NCBI GenBank assembly: GCA_003342895.1 | Contig: PTFA01000017.1 | Coordinates: forward strand, 1-64,000 | Reading direction: 5' to 3' | DNA: 64,000 bases | Source of the DNA: Casuarius casuarius | Lineage: Eukaryota; Chordata; Aves; Casuariiformes; Casuariidae | In this document: in pieces, positions 1 through 10,378 of the stretch | Numbering within the stretch: the first letter of the stretch is position 1 | Layout: every line of letters starts with the position of its first letter | The notes under the pieces: model-generated | Database searches by the model: none | Seen by the model: the letters and a program-made list of their open reading frames with translations, nothing else | Told to the model about the DNA's origin: nothing | Translations under genes and position numbers: made by a program

Positions 1-266
1 ACTGCCATGAGGGGTGGGACCACCTTATTCAGTTCTCTATAATCCACAGTCATGCGCTGTGAGCCATCCGGCTTCTTCACAGGCCATATTGGGCTATTAA
101 AGGCTGATAGGGCAGGGTGTATCATCTGTGCATGTAACAGAGCATCTGTTTCTTGAATTTCTGTTTCTCCTCCTGGTATTCTGTACTGTTTGATTTGCAC
201 AACGGTAGGTGGTACAGGCAAACGTATGGGGTCCCATTTTGGGTACCCTCTGATTAGAGAGATTAC
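1..266 (-). pseudogene. pol: Retroviral pol fragment: N-terminal reverse transcriptase
   Basis: Minus-strand open segment of about 88 codons that runs off the left edge. It contains the RT fingers region: a SPIWPVKKPDG block (around 66-98) followed by QRMTVDYRELNKVVPP (around 11-58). This matches the substrate-positioning segment found near the start of retroviral RT domains. The YXDD catalytic motif would lie further on and is outside the window. The segment is preceded by an in-frame TGA at 267-269, and it shares its frame with the protease at 306-662, so protease and RT once formed one reading frame. The function would be copying viral RNA into DNA, but this copy cannot be functional as it stands. 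Confidence in RT identity is high; the ERV-L-like label is less sure. Confidence 0.88.
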
Positions 267-305
267 TCACGCTTGTGGCAGTGAGGGACTTCTTCCAAAA
301 GAGAG

Positions 306-662
306 CTATCTTTGTGTTGTGTGTCTCTCTCGACCTAATAACACATCAGTTCCTAAAATACATTCACGAATGGGTGCCAATAAGACTGGAGGAGAGAAGG
401 GAGGGTTTTTCCCCATCACTAAAGTAACTGTTGCCCGCACAGCGGGGGTGGCAGAGCCGCCCAAACCGCAGATGTGCGTTGCTGCTTTTGCAAGGTTTAT
501 GGCACCGTGTAGCACTGTAGCTTCTGCTCCTGTATCTACTAAAGCCAGCACAGCTATTTCCCCTCCCGAGTGCCATCTAATTCGCAGGGGTATGTATGGG
601 CATCGGTCCCCCAGATGATATGCTGCAACTGACACCCGAATTTTGGGGNACCCGCCTCCCCT
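306..662 (-). pseudogene. pro: Retroviral aspartic protease (pro), decayed
   Basis: About 110 clear codons on the minus strand carry a retropepsin-like domain. The catalytic triad sits in LVDTGAE, with the Asp codon at 534-536, about 34 residues into the recognisable part. A glycine-rich stretch (GLGG) follows, and the domain closes with an ILGTDVL motif that fits the conserved G-R/T-D element of retroviral proteases. In a live virus it would cut the Gag-Pol polyprotein. The segment ends at an in-frame TAG (306-308). Upstream it is open back to the TGA at 663-665 that ends the Gag C-terminus in the same frame. No ATG precedes it, consistent with expression as part of a polyprotein. The N at 649 falls at its start and hides one codon. 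Confidence 0.85.
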
Positions 663-863
663 TCATTGTTTCTTAGGAGGCAGCTTCCAGGGAGCACTTG
701 GTGCAGGTGAGGCAGTGGGTTTAGCTCGGTTTTGTTGATTGGCAGGCAAATGCTGCCAGCGCTCGAATAAATCGGCAGTGGGCAAGCCATCGATCGCATC
801 CTGCGATATCCCCGCCTGCAGCAAGTCAGTCCACATCTGCTTTCGTGTGACTTTTCCACTCAC
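663..863 (-). pseudogene. gag: Gag C-terminal segment of the ERV
   Basis: A 66-codon minus-strand segment in the same frame as protease and RT. Its beginning (VTRKQMWTDLLQAGIS, then a DGLPTADLFERW block) resembles the short conserved helix region seen near the C-terminus of ERV-L-type Gag proteins. The tail is rich in Pro, Ala and Lys and has no Cys-His zinc knuckle, unlike Gag of most alpha-, beta- and gammaretroviruses. It ends at a TGA (663-665) directly ahead of the protease region. It overlaps the end of the capsid-like segment at 860-863 but lies in another frame, so one frame-changing indel separates the two parts. No initiation codon is expected here; it is an internal piece of gag. 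Confidence 0.7.
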
Positions 864-1477
864 CTCAGTCGCTCCTCCCTGTCTCTTTGCTCTTTCTGAG
901 CCACCCGTACCTGTTTAGAATCTGGCCCACCCACCAAAGCTAGGTCTTGCAAATGATTCACCAGCACTCCTACTGTACCAGTAGCAGGCATCACTGTCCC
1001 TAACAGCAGTGGTTTCAAGGCACTCGGGGCCCCTTTTAATAGCTGTGTTTTCATTTGCTGAGTTATTTCTACACCATCTGGACCATTACCGTCCACTAAT
1101 CCAGTGGCTACCCCCAACTGTTGCAACATATCTATTCCTTCTTCCATGGCACGCCATGCCCCCACCGTGGTGGCCAGCTCACCCGTAGACGGGTAAGCCC
1201 CTACCACCACGGCACATAACCACTGACACAGCAAAGGAGCAACTACAGGGTTACCGGCGCTATCTCGTGCAAGCGTAAGTTGGGAGAGATAATACTGCAC
1301 TTGAGCATCCGTGGACAACGGGCTCATTAAATCCAGTTCTTCCCTTAATAACGTTAATGATGCAGCCCCATTGTTCCAGGCTCTCACCATCTGTAAGGGT
1401 GAGGCGGGGGCACCGCCTGGACTCCCAGCAGGGACGGATACACAAACACAATGCATACGATGGTCGATATGGAGCAT
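860..1477 (-). pseudogene. gag: Gag capsid-like segment of the ERV
   Basis: The longest retroviral open segment here, 205 codons, with an ATG at 1475-1477 immediately preceded by an in-frame TAA, so this start is probably not the original Gag start. From about residue 25 it reads as an alpha-helical capsid-like domain: VRAWNNGAASL, a central WLCAVVVGAYP region, a WRAMEEGIDMLQQLG helix near residues 107-121, and a C-terminal half with QMKTQLLKGAP and VGVLVNHLQDLAL. It ends in a highly charged run (QKEQRDREERLR) before the TGA at 860-862. In a virus this would form the capsid shell. The order gag, pro, pol supports the identification. The first 25 residues are probably non-coding read-through or a decayed matrix junction. 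Identity as Gag is good; the exact family is inferred. Confidence 0.72.
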
Positions 1478-1479
1478 TT

Positions 1480-2035
1480 ATTACCTCTGCATCTGAACGG
1501 GAGTTCCCCGGCATTTTCCAAGTCGAGGCAATAATTGAGCAGGGGATCCCTGGCACCGCTGAGTGTTGGTCCAGGGTGAGGAACACTGTGGGGGGGCACT
1601 AGATGAAATTTTTATGTACTGTACACATGTGCAGTAAGCATGTTGAGCTCATTGTTATTCTCGATTCAAAGCCCAGGTGCAGCGCCACCCCGGCAGGCTC
1701 AACTACGTGACTATGGGTCAACATGCCCTGTTGATGCTCCTTTTCCCATGGAACGGTCTGGCTAGCTTCCATCGTCTATCTCCTCGACATTCTTCCGCAC
1801 TTTCCCATACAACGTGTAAAGTTTGTCACCTCAGTTCAGACAAAAAGCAAAGCTGCATCCCAGCCCTCCCTCGCAGGTGTCTGATACAGCAGCTTTATAT
1901 ATATGGGTGGACAGAAGCCCTGCAGCAACCCAAATTCGTATCCTCTCAGACCAGAGCAGGGGTGGATGTTGCTGGTGGCTGTTGACACTTGGACATGCCT
2001 CTTTTATGGGTAGTCACTAAAAGCCTTGCTTAAGC
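1480..2035 (-). other. Presumed ERV leader/LTR region, boundaries not found
   Basis: This stretch lies just upstream of gag on the minus strand, where a leader and 5' LTR belong. On the minus strand it has a TATA-like TATATATAAAG (at 1893-1903). About 120 bases beyond that is a small open segment of 57 codons (1599-1772, starting MEASQTVPWEK) that could be a remnant of the Gag start or chance. I could not find a convincing TG...CA terminus, a poly(A) signal in the expected place, or a tRNA-complementary primer-binding site. The label rests on position. Confidence 0.3.
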
Positions 2036-3127
2036 TTCTGGGTGTGTTAGCCACTCCTTGTTCATATTAAGTGGAGGGAAATGAAATGTTTAACCATCAC
2101 TGCAAAAGCAGACCCTACTGCCCAAAGCATGAATGGGCATGTCAAGATCTGTGGAGAGGAGGTGGCTGCATTTCCAGAACACACGGACTTACATGATAAC
2201 ATGGTCTCAAAATATTACCAGCCCTTCTCCTTATTCCTGCCTGCCTGCTCCCCTTGCTGTCTTCTTGGTTGAAAAGCTAAACCTTTTCGTATTACAGGTT
2301 TTCTAGCATTTTTCCATATCTAAATTTGCCTTTCTCTTTTATTTGGATATGTGAAAAAGTGAAATGGCTTTTGCCTGGAAATATTCAGGCACCCTGATGC
2401 GCTGGTCACTTTTACATTGCTCACTAGGTGGCAGTAAGATGTTGTTATTACCGATTAAAAAAATTGCAGATGTGTATTCTGCAAGTGCCTATAATGTCTT
2501 CAAATCTGAAGGTCTAATATCAGAAGCTTGTTTTTTTGCTAAAATATGAAATCCACAGATATGAGAAATGCAAGATGAAAAGCAGTTATATTCAATACTC
2601 GTTAATGATCCCAGTTCCTCTGAATTCATTACAACAATAAAGGAAAGCAACCTTGTATAAGCTCTCTGTGAGAAATTTTCTCTATTATGTCTCTGAGAGG
2701 ACAAATACTGGGGAAACTAAAGTGGTGTCTTAACAAGGAGAACAAAATAAGAAAAAAAGTAGCCATAACACTCTTAGTGAAAGAGGCAGAAATTTGCAAC
2801 ATAAGATAACTTTTAACCTGGTCACTATGGAGTACTGAAATGGATACTGGATTTGTTTTTGCTTTCTTTTGTTAAGTACAAACATTTTTCGAAGAGTTTA
2901 AATAGAATTCCAGAAAGCTACTTTAACTAAGCTGAATATAGTGTAGGGCTCTTCATTCTTTCTCTTTTTGTACTGTTTCTGAAATGTCTTTGCTCCATTT
3001 AGAATTAGCATGAATAAATGAAGAAGTTACCATTTTTTTGTGGTAATATCCTCATCCATTCCAATTTTATTTTTCATACATTTCAGAGATTCAACTATTT
3101 CAGCTTGTCCTTGTGGAATAATATAAT

Positions 3128-3198
3128 GGCCCAGTAATTTCCTTGCCTAGGAAAGGTATATGTCTTGGTATAATGTAAGGGCCCAGTAATTTCCTTGC
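3128..3198. repeat. Local duplication, 19-base unit repeated after 52 bases
   Basis: The block GGCCCAGTAATTTCCTTGC occurs at 3128-3146 and again at 3180-3198. Each copy is preceded a few bases earlier by TATAATG, so the duplicated unit is about 52 bases with some divergence outside the core. Confidence 0.85.
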
Positions 3199-6100
3199 AA
3201 GGCAAAATTTCTTACTCATTGGAAATGAAGCAGATCTAATATATTTGTTCACTGGTTCACTGGTATATCTGTTGAATCTCCTTCAATTAGTTCATGCGTT
3301 CTGCGCGGTTTAATTTAGCGTACAATTTTTATTGCCAACGAACGGTATGTGAACTTAGGTCAGTGCTAACATAACCCTGGTGTGAGTCAAAGCTCCTCCT
3401 CTGCTTTGGACTGCCAGCTTTCCAAGGGACCTTGGGATGCTGTGCCTCTGTGCAAGAGCCAATATTTGATCTACCGCATTTAAAGTTGAAAGAGTGCTAT
3501 CATGTTTTTCCATGATTAAAGAAAAATGCCTGTAGTTTCCACCTAGGAGTTTTATTTCTTTATGCTTGCTTACTTTTTCTTCAAAAGTCATCGTCTTCTT
3601 GCAAGTTTAGACATGCAGAACTATAAGTGAAAGCATAGGCATTTGATGATACTGCACTTAATGCACTCTTGCTTATACCCTACAATCTCATTCACCATTA
3701 CCGAATGAAAAGATGGAGGAAAATACATTTATAAGATCCTAATATTTGATACAGTTGTGTGCTGATGACTTTCTTATATCTGCTGCTCTTTTCTTTAAAG
3801 CCTATAAAAAAACAGTGTGCAACTTAAACACTTAAAAGAAATTAAAATAAAAGAATACAAAACTAAATACTATGACCATTTTCTTCAGTATGGGACCTAA
3901 AGAGTTAGTATGGTAAAAAAAGGCAATGGATAGGTTCATGCCTTTGGGTAATTTGAAAATAAAATAACAGTTCTGCTTCCTACTGTTAAGTATGGACACA
4001 GCTCCTGTTAATGCTGAGGGGTGTTCCTGTGCTTTTAGAGATAATAATACCATTCTGACCTTGGGATGGGTAGTTCAGAATCACTGCAAAGCTGCAGCCA
4101 TTTTATCAAAATATATATATGTATATATGAAACATCCACTGAGTGGGAGATGATGCTGAATACACCCTATTTCTAAAAAGATTTTAAAACTTGTAAAACC
4201 TCAGAGATTTTTAGGATGGTAAGTATTGGTAAGACAAATAAAATGATTTGTTGGCTGGCTACAGAGCTAACTGTTAAATCGAATTATTCTTTGGGCCTAT
4301 GCTTTGATGTTATTGAAAGAAAAGCTGACCAAGTGAGCTGTAGTTCCCAGTTAAGAAAGCTGATAACACAAAATAGTGTTAGGGACACAGTTCCTCCCCT
4401 GGACCTGGCTGTTGATTTCTGAGGTAAGATTTCTGCCAGATGGTGCTTTTAATGTAAATGACACAAGTTGCACTTTTTTTAAAAAAAGAAAAAACTCCAG
4501 GTTCGGTATCACTTGATCATCCGGAAAGAAGGCAGTTTTCAACGTCCTTTGCAACATTTGTTGCCCTTTGACAGAGGAGTGTTATTACATTTTTTGTTTT
4601 GGTGCATCTGTAGCCATTGCATGAACAGACTGGAACATTTTACTATTCAGTGTGGAATAATTCATTTAAAAAAATTCGGTTAAAAAATGCTTAAAATCAC
4701 CTCCTTGGCAATTCCATTTTTATGATCTGTAAGGTCAGTTTAATTTTTGGAAAACCTTGGATGTAGCCACAAACCCCTGTGGCAAGTGGGAATTGCTATG
4801 AAACGGGCAGGACTGTCGCAGGTTTTGTGCTCTGTCCCTCCTTGGGTGGAAGCCGTCTGCTTGGCAAATTGCCTGCTCCGTGCGCCTGATGTGTGGCTCT
4901 GTGAGCCACATTTCAATAGCTTGCCGCAGGTAACAGTTCATATTTACCAAATTATTTATTGAGGAGTGCTAGCACATTATAATCCCAAGCTTGGTCATGG
5001 TTTGGCCCCTCCACAGGAGGGAAAAGTTTCTCCCACTGCCAGCCCTTCCTCCCCTTCCTCCTCGTTAAGAGAACACTCTGCCTAGACCTGTTTGCATGCT
5101 AGACAGAGGTTATTTTGTTTGGAAAAATTGCTAATAAAGAACAGACCGAAGGCTCCGTGTGACAGAGGGTTTAGCTGGCGAGCTCACATCCGAAACCCTT
5201 CTGCGCCCGGGTGACGAAGGTGCAGAGCTGCCCTGTCTGCAGCTACAGAGGCCGGCTGTTNGTCAGAAGCTATAAGGGCTCTGCTTTTAGCCTGAAAGTC
5301 TCAGGTTTGGAGCCTGCTGTCAGCGACAGCGACAATAAACACAAATGAACAGGGCGAGGTTTGCTCTGTACCGCAGATCTGCCCCGTCGGCTGCTCAGCA
5401 GAGGAAATAACTGGGCAGAAATTGCNCCCTTTCCCTCGCCTCCAAAGGCACCGAAAAGCCCCAGACCTGCCAGTGAAGCCATTTCCTGGAATTTCCCCTT
5501 GTATTTGCAAATAAATCTTTGGCCTGTTGCAAAGACAAACATGTAACATGAAAAACCCACCTTGGCTGTAAGAGTGTCCCTACAAGAAAGAAAGTGGTGA
5601 GTCACATGTGCTGCGCTGTTGTGCCCTATCGCCAAATGCAAATGTTAAGAAGTCAGGAGGTTACCAGTGGCAATAGCAATCGGCTCTGGAGATCTTTAGA
5701 TTTGTCTCGTTCCTTTTGCATGTCTAGGGTTTGCATTTCTAGGCTTTCTTCCTAGTTGTGGAGGCTGAAAACTTTTGTTTGTTTTAAATGAAAATGAAGT
5801 TTTTGCATAATTGTGAGGCTTTCAAGGGAGGGACTTTAAGAAAATAACCAAGCATAGCGATGCTCCTACCAAATTGCTTTCAGCCTTTGGGCAGCTAAAG
5901 CCTTGAAGACTATCCTGTTTTTGCCAGGGGACAGATTTGGTCTTTGGCTGCACCCTTGCTCAAGGCTAGGTGTAACCGCAGAGTGAAAGGAGGACCGCGA
6001 GGCTGCCGAACATGCCTTGTGCCATGAGTGTGCGACCGTGAGCTGCGAGTGTACAGCTGTGAGCTGGCTGAGGGCTCCCGCCGGATGCCCCCTTGCTGGG

Positions 6101-6633
6101 TCAGAGTGCAGGAGCAGGGTGCTGATGCTGAAACCGCTGGGTCGGAGTCCAGACATCCTCCGGAGGAATCTTAAATTATTCTAATTCCACTCCACCTCAT
6201 GTACGTCTCCCTCCTAGCTAAATACCTGCAGAAACCCCATTCAGGGCTGGCTTCAGATGAACCATCATCTACGAAAGGTCAACTCAGAAGCCCGGGGTAA
6301 TTAACACGACAGAAACTGAGATGAGCCTGGACACCAGGACTTAGAATATATCAAAGGACACAGATATGTTAAAATAACATATAAAATGAAATTTAATGGG
6401 AAAAAAAGAAACGTTAGTGAAGCATGCTGAGCTGAGAGCATTACTGTGGTTGTTAGGGTTTAATCAGTTGGAAATGCTCATTCAAACTGTGCGTCCTAGC
6501 AGAGATTGACATAATGCGACTGGGTTTGGAATCTAACGCTTGTGCATTTTCCTTTCTTGATGAGTGCTAAATATGGAAATAGTCCTTCTACATGTGTGTT
6601 ACTCACTTCTGAAGTGCTGCTGTATGAAGGGTG

Positions 6634-6647
6634 ATTTTTTTTTTTTT
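6634..6647. repeat. Poly-T run (14 T)
   Basis: An uninterrupted run of T. It could be the remnant of a reverse-oriented retroposon tail, but no retroposon body is recognisable beside it, so it is listed as a homopolymer only. Confidence 0.9.
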
Positions 6648-8183
6648 GTACACTAAATTTTGCAGTAAATGATACCAGCTATTGACTAGTGGTACTCACT
6701 NTAGCCCCAGTCATATAAATGGTGCCATCTAAAAAGCTTTTCATTTGAAATGAAACCTTTGAATGTATTTCATAAGGGGAAAGTAGTACCACCTGAGCTG
6801 TTTCACATTTGAATTTCAGAGACGTGTGAAGTTGACACAGCAAAGCTCAGTGCATGTGTTTTCACAGCTGCTCCGTGAGCTCACATGTCCATCTTTATGT
6901 GTGCACACAAACGCAGACACATGTGTGTATGTCCGTGAGAAAATGCAAACTCGCTCTTTTTTCTTCCATTGGAAGCTTTCGTCTCTTCAAGGGAGAATGC
7001 TCCATTAATATCAACATACTTCATACTGTTTTTGGAGACAAGAACATTTTAAATCACAAGTCTTACCTCGTGTGAGTGGATAGGTATGCAGATCTACCTG
7101 CTCAGTGTTACCTAGAACACCAGCATCTTCAGTTAAAATGCTCTATTTTCCGGACATCACAGTGTGGTCTGTTTTCCGATTTCTTGTCTGGAAGTCTTTA
7201 TCTTTGCTATCTTGTCTGTCTGATGCTTTCTGGAAATAATTTTCTGTTTATACCACTTAACATTCTGCATACAGTAGATTGCAGTTAGGGCTGGAGGTGA
7301 TGATTCTAGGCTATTTATTTCTTGCATTTTTTAATGAACTTTCTGATTTCTTTTACGGATAGTACTTCATTCAGGCAAAACAGTGCTTAAGATCCTGGTG
7401 GATATTTTATTTATTTATTGTATGCATACAGTTCTAAGAACTTGTGTCATATTCTGAGAAGCTAAGCTGCCAAGTCACTCGAACTTGCACAGTTATATTT
7501 TTCAAGACATCGTTGAATGAAAAATCTGAAAAGGATACAAGATAAGAATAAACCTGTTAACATAAGAATAAATAAAACTGCAGGACACCTGCAGCACATT
7601 TGCATAGTTAACCTTATCTGGCATAACTTTACTACCAGATCTGTTGCTGAATTACTGGATGTTATTAAAATAATTTTGTCACTGGCATTCATTGAATGAA
7701 TGCTTCAGGCTTACCTGAGTTGCTGTCATGTTAAGATGATGACCTGAGAATCATAAAGGGAAGGGTCAGCATGGCTGCACAGGTGCAAAATCTTCATCCC
7801 TGGACAAGCCATCTGAATTGTAATTGGGCTTTTGTTAACCGAGAGCTCCATCACCTGACNCCTGTCGTCGGTGGCTGCACATTGAGGAGGAAGGCAGCTG
7901 CCTCATGCTTGTACAAGCAGAGCCGGGCTTGTCTGAGGGAGCTGCAGAGCTGCGGGAGTGAGCAGGGAGCTGCAGCGCGGCTGTGGCCGAGGTTGGGCTG
8001 CCGAGGGGAGGCTCGTTCCGAAGGGGGCTACTGGGGACATTAAAAGAGCGGAAACACGGTAGGAACAGATCCGAAGCACTGCCCTCTTGAAAGCTGAACA
8101 AGCGAAGGCCAAAGCAACCACCTCGCACCCCAGCAGCCCTCCAGGAGAACCGAATGTGGGTGAAACTTCATCAGGAGGATGGG

Positions 8184-8263
8184 CGCTCCTCACCTTGGTG
8201 TGTTGTCCGGCGTCGGCCGTTGGCCGGCTCTGCGAGCGGGTTGCATGCTTGTGCACGTAGCCG
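8184..8263. other. Short CpG-dense patch
   Basis: About ten CpG dinucleotides fall within 80 bases, with the densest part at 8208-8238 (CCGGCGTCGGCCGTTGGCC and following). It sits in a wider GC-rich stretch (about 7860-8300) in otherwise AT-rich, CpG-poor sequence. It is too short for a classical CpG island. It could mark a small unmethylated regulatory site or a GC-rich repeat remnant; the sequence does not decide. Confidence 0.4.
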
Positions 8264-8539
8264 AGGCAGCATCTAGGCAGCAGGACAACGTGCTGTCTCT
8301 TTTTCCCAGGTTGGGCAAACTGAGGGCGTTCAGGGACACAAGCGATATGCTGAGATTTCCAAGGTTGCTGTCTAGCAGCCTAGAAGGTAGCACCCAGCAC
8401 CAGCACCTGTTAATGAAGAAGAGGGTTTTATGACTGGAAAGCGGATGGAAAATCACCCTCTATAGATGAGACCTCCCCATCAAATGGTGACATTTTTCCT
8501 CTTGCCCTGGGAAATTTGTAAGGACAAGACCTTAGGAAT

Positions 8540-10378
8540 AGGCAGGCCATGGTGGCAGGAGATTCAGTTATCAGACATTCATAGCTATGGTTGTGAGACC
8601 TTAGAGGACTCTACAGTGATTTGCCAGCCATGGCCAAAAGGGGCTGGATACCTTGCTGTGTCCACACCATATGTTGGGGATAGGGAGTGCTCTGGAGCGT
8701 GATCCACAGGACCGAGCGGCAGAGTAAAAAGAAGTAGCAGGATTAATGGGTGACCTCCAGATAGGCTGGAAAAATGTCATGATGGAGAGTGAGACAGAGA
8801 GAGGCTACTGTTTTAATCAGTGTGAATGGTTGCTTGTTGAAGCAGCTAAAGAGGGGATCCCCAGGAGGAGGACCCTTTGGTCATCGCAACCACTGTACGC
8901 TCTGATGCAGTCAACATTCAGCAGCAAAACATGAAAAAACAAAACCTCCTCCCCTTCACCTCATCCACTGTACTAAAGGACCATAGAAAGTGAAAATGGC
9001 ACTTTGACACCAATTTTTAAAAAGGACTTTGGCAAGATGCCAGGGTGGCTTTCGTAGAGAGAAATCATGTCTGAGAGAAACCTGCTACTGTTCTTTCAAA
9101 GCACCAACAAGCATGTAGATTAGGGTGATCTGGCTGATGAGGTGAGCTCAGGTTTTCCAAAAGCTCTTGATAAACTCCTCAGTCAGAAGATCCTAAAATT
9201 GTAATAGGATGAAAGGCAAGATCCCCTCTGGAGCTGTTAGCTGATTAAGAGCAGGATATGAAGAGTAGGAATAGATGGTCGGATATTTCAGTAGAAGAAG
9301 ATAACAAGCGAGACCCACTGGGATCTATGCTAAGACCTGTGATGTCTGTCATATTCATAAGTGATCTGGNAAAATGTGCTAAATACTGAAGTGCTTGATG
9401 TTTCTTAAACTCAGTTATTCAGGGTAGGAAAAACAAAAATCTATGATAAACTGTAGAAAAATCTCGCAATACCAAGTGCAGTGCAGTGAAATAGCAGCCC
9501 AAAATCAGTGCCATTAAGCACAAAATAATGCACATGGGAAAAAATACACCCAACTGTACATATCTGATGATGGGCTTTAAATTACCTATTACCACTCAGG
9601 AAAGAGAGCTCAGAATGACTGTGAGTAATTCTAAGAAATGTTAGCTCGGGGCAGAGCAATGTTCAAAAAAAATAGATTGTCAGAAATTACTAGGGAAGAT
9701 ACAGAAAACAAAACAGAAAAAGCTAATCATTTTGGTGTGCACTTGCCTCTTGATCACTGTGCAGCTCTGATCTCTCTGTCTAAAAAAAAGGTGTGGTAGA
9801 ACTTGAAAAGGACAGAGAAACCTGACAGATGTTTTCAGAAATGTAGAATAGATTCCAAATGGAGATTGATTAAACTGACTCTTTAGATGGGAAAAGAGAA
9901 AGTAGAAAGGCATGTGATAGTGATGTTTAAAATCATGAGTGGCATGGAGAAAATAATTAGCAAATGATTATTTGCTGTTTCTCACAAAACAAGGACAAGG
10001 GACATCAGATGAAATTATCAGGTAGTAATTTAAACAAACAACAGCAAATAACTTTTTTCTCACAGTGTGTGATTAACCCGGCATCAAGTCTTACAGTACC
10101 TTACAGTTGTCAAAAGTTTAGATGGGCTGAAAAACAATTAGATAAATTAAATGGAGGCCTACTAAGCACAAAGATAATATTCCTGTCTCAAGAACTCCCC
10201 GAATGGTAGACTGCTGAATGCTAGGAGGATATACTGGAGGAAATGTCTGTGTGGTTAATTTTTTTTTAAAATTCTTTGCCTTAGTATCTACTACAGGCTC
10301 CTGGCAGAGACAGGATACTGGGCTAAATGGACCTTTGGTCTGATGCCATATAATTCTTCTACATAATGTTTTTATGAG
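8540..10378 (+). mobile_element. Ancient CR1 LINE relic (ORF1 block, RT, 3' end)
   Basis: From about 8990 to 10378 the sequence follows the reverse-transcriptase and 3' part of the old CR1 family common in turtles, crocodilians and birds. Landmarks in order are: a TGCCAGGGTGGCTTTCGTAG block, a CATATTCATAAGTGATCTGG block near 9350, GCACATGGGAAAA near 9530, ACCACTCAGGAAAGAGAGCT near 9591, AAAATCATGAGTGGCATGGAG near 9930, and the terminal GGATACTGGGCTAAATGGACC, which starts at 10313. Around 8556-8640 a translated GDSVIRH block resembles the esterase-like part of CR1 ORF1, so the element probably begins earlier and has lost much of its middle. No part remains open, and an N interrupts it at 9370. 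The RT portion is confident; the ORF1 extension is about even odds. Confidence 0.82.

Larger units (their letters stand above)
1..1600 (-). mobile_element. Partial endogenous retrovirus, ERV-L-like (gag, protease, start of RT)
   Basis: Read on the minus strand, the region gives retroviral pieces in the correct 5' to 3' order: a Gag capsid-like segment, the Gag C-terminus, an aspartic protease with an LVDTGAE active site, and the first part of a reverse transcriptase with the block MTVDYRELNK. The window edge cuts the rest of pol and any env or 3' LTR. The wording of the RT block and of the Gag C-terminus resembles class III (ERV-L) elements, and I see no CCHC zinc knuckle, but the class assignment is recognition and not a phylogeny. 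The copy is decayed: there is one frame change within gag and stop codons between gag and protease and between protease and RT, plus an unresolved N at 649. The right-hand limit is uncertain because no LTR or primer-binding site could be fixed. Confidence 0.88.
2036..8530. other. Non-coding sequence, no gene recognised
   Basis: No frame carries a recognisable protein and no tRNA, rRNA or known RNA gene was seen. Open segments are short and overlap on both strands, as expected by chance. Small items within it: a 52-base-period duplication (3128-3198), a TA-rich run (4111-4129), a poly-T/poly-A palindrome (4472-4490), a pyrimidine tract (about 5043-5064), a poly-T run (6634-6647), a TTTA run near 7405, and a GC-rich patch from about 7860 to 8300. 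Confidence 0.55.

Noticed and set aside
190..618. 142-codon plus-strand open segment over the retroviral region
   Set aside because: It is the complement of the protease and RT frames, which carry family motifs on the minus strand.
1540..1575. GATCCCTGGCACC considered as a retroviral primer-binding site
   Set aside because: It resembles a tRNA 3' end only loosely, is not followed by the expected CCA and LTR terminus, and matches no tRNA that I could name with confidence.
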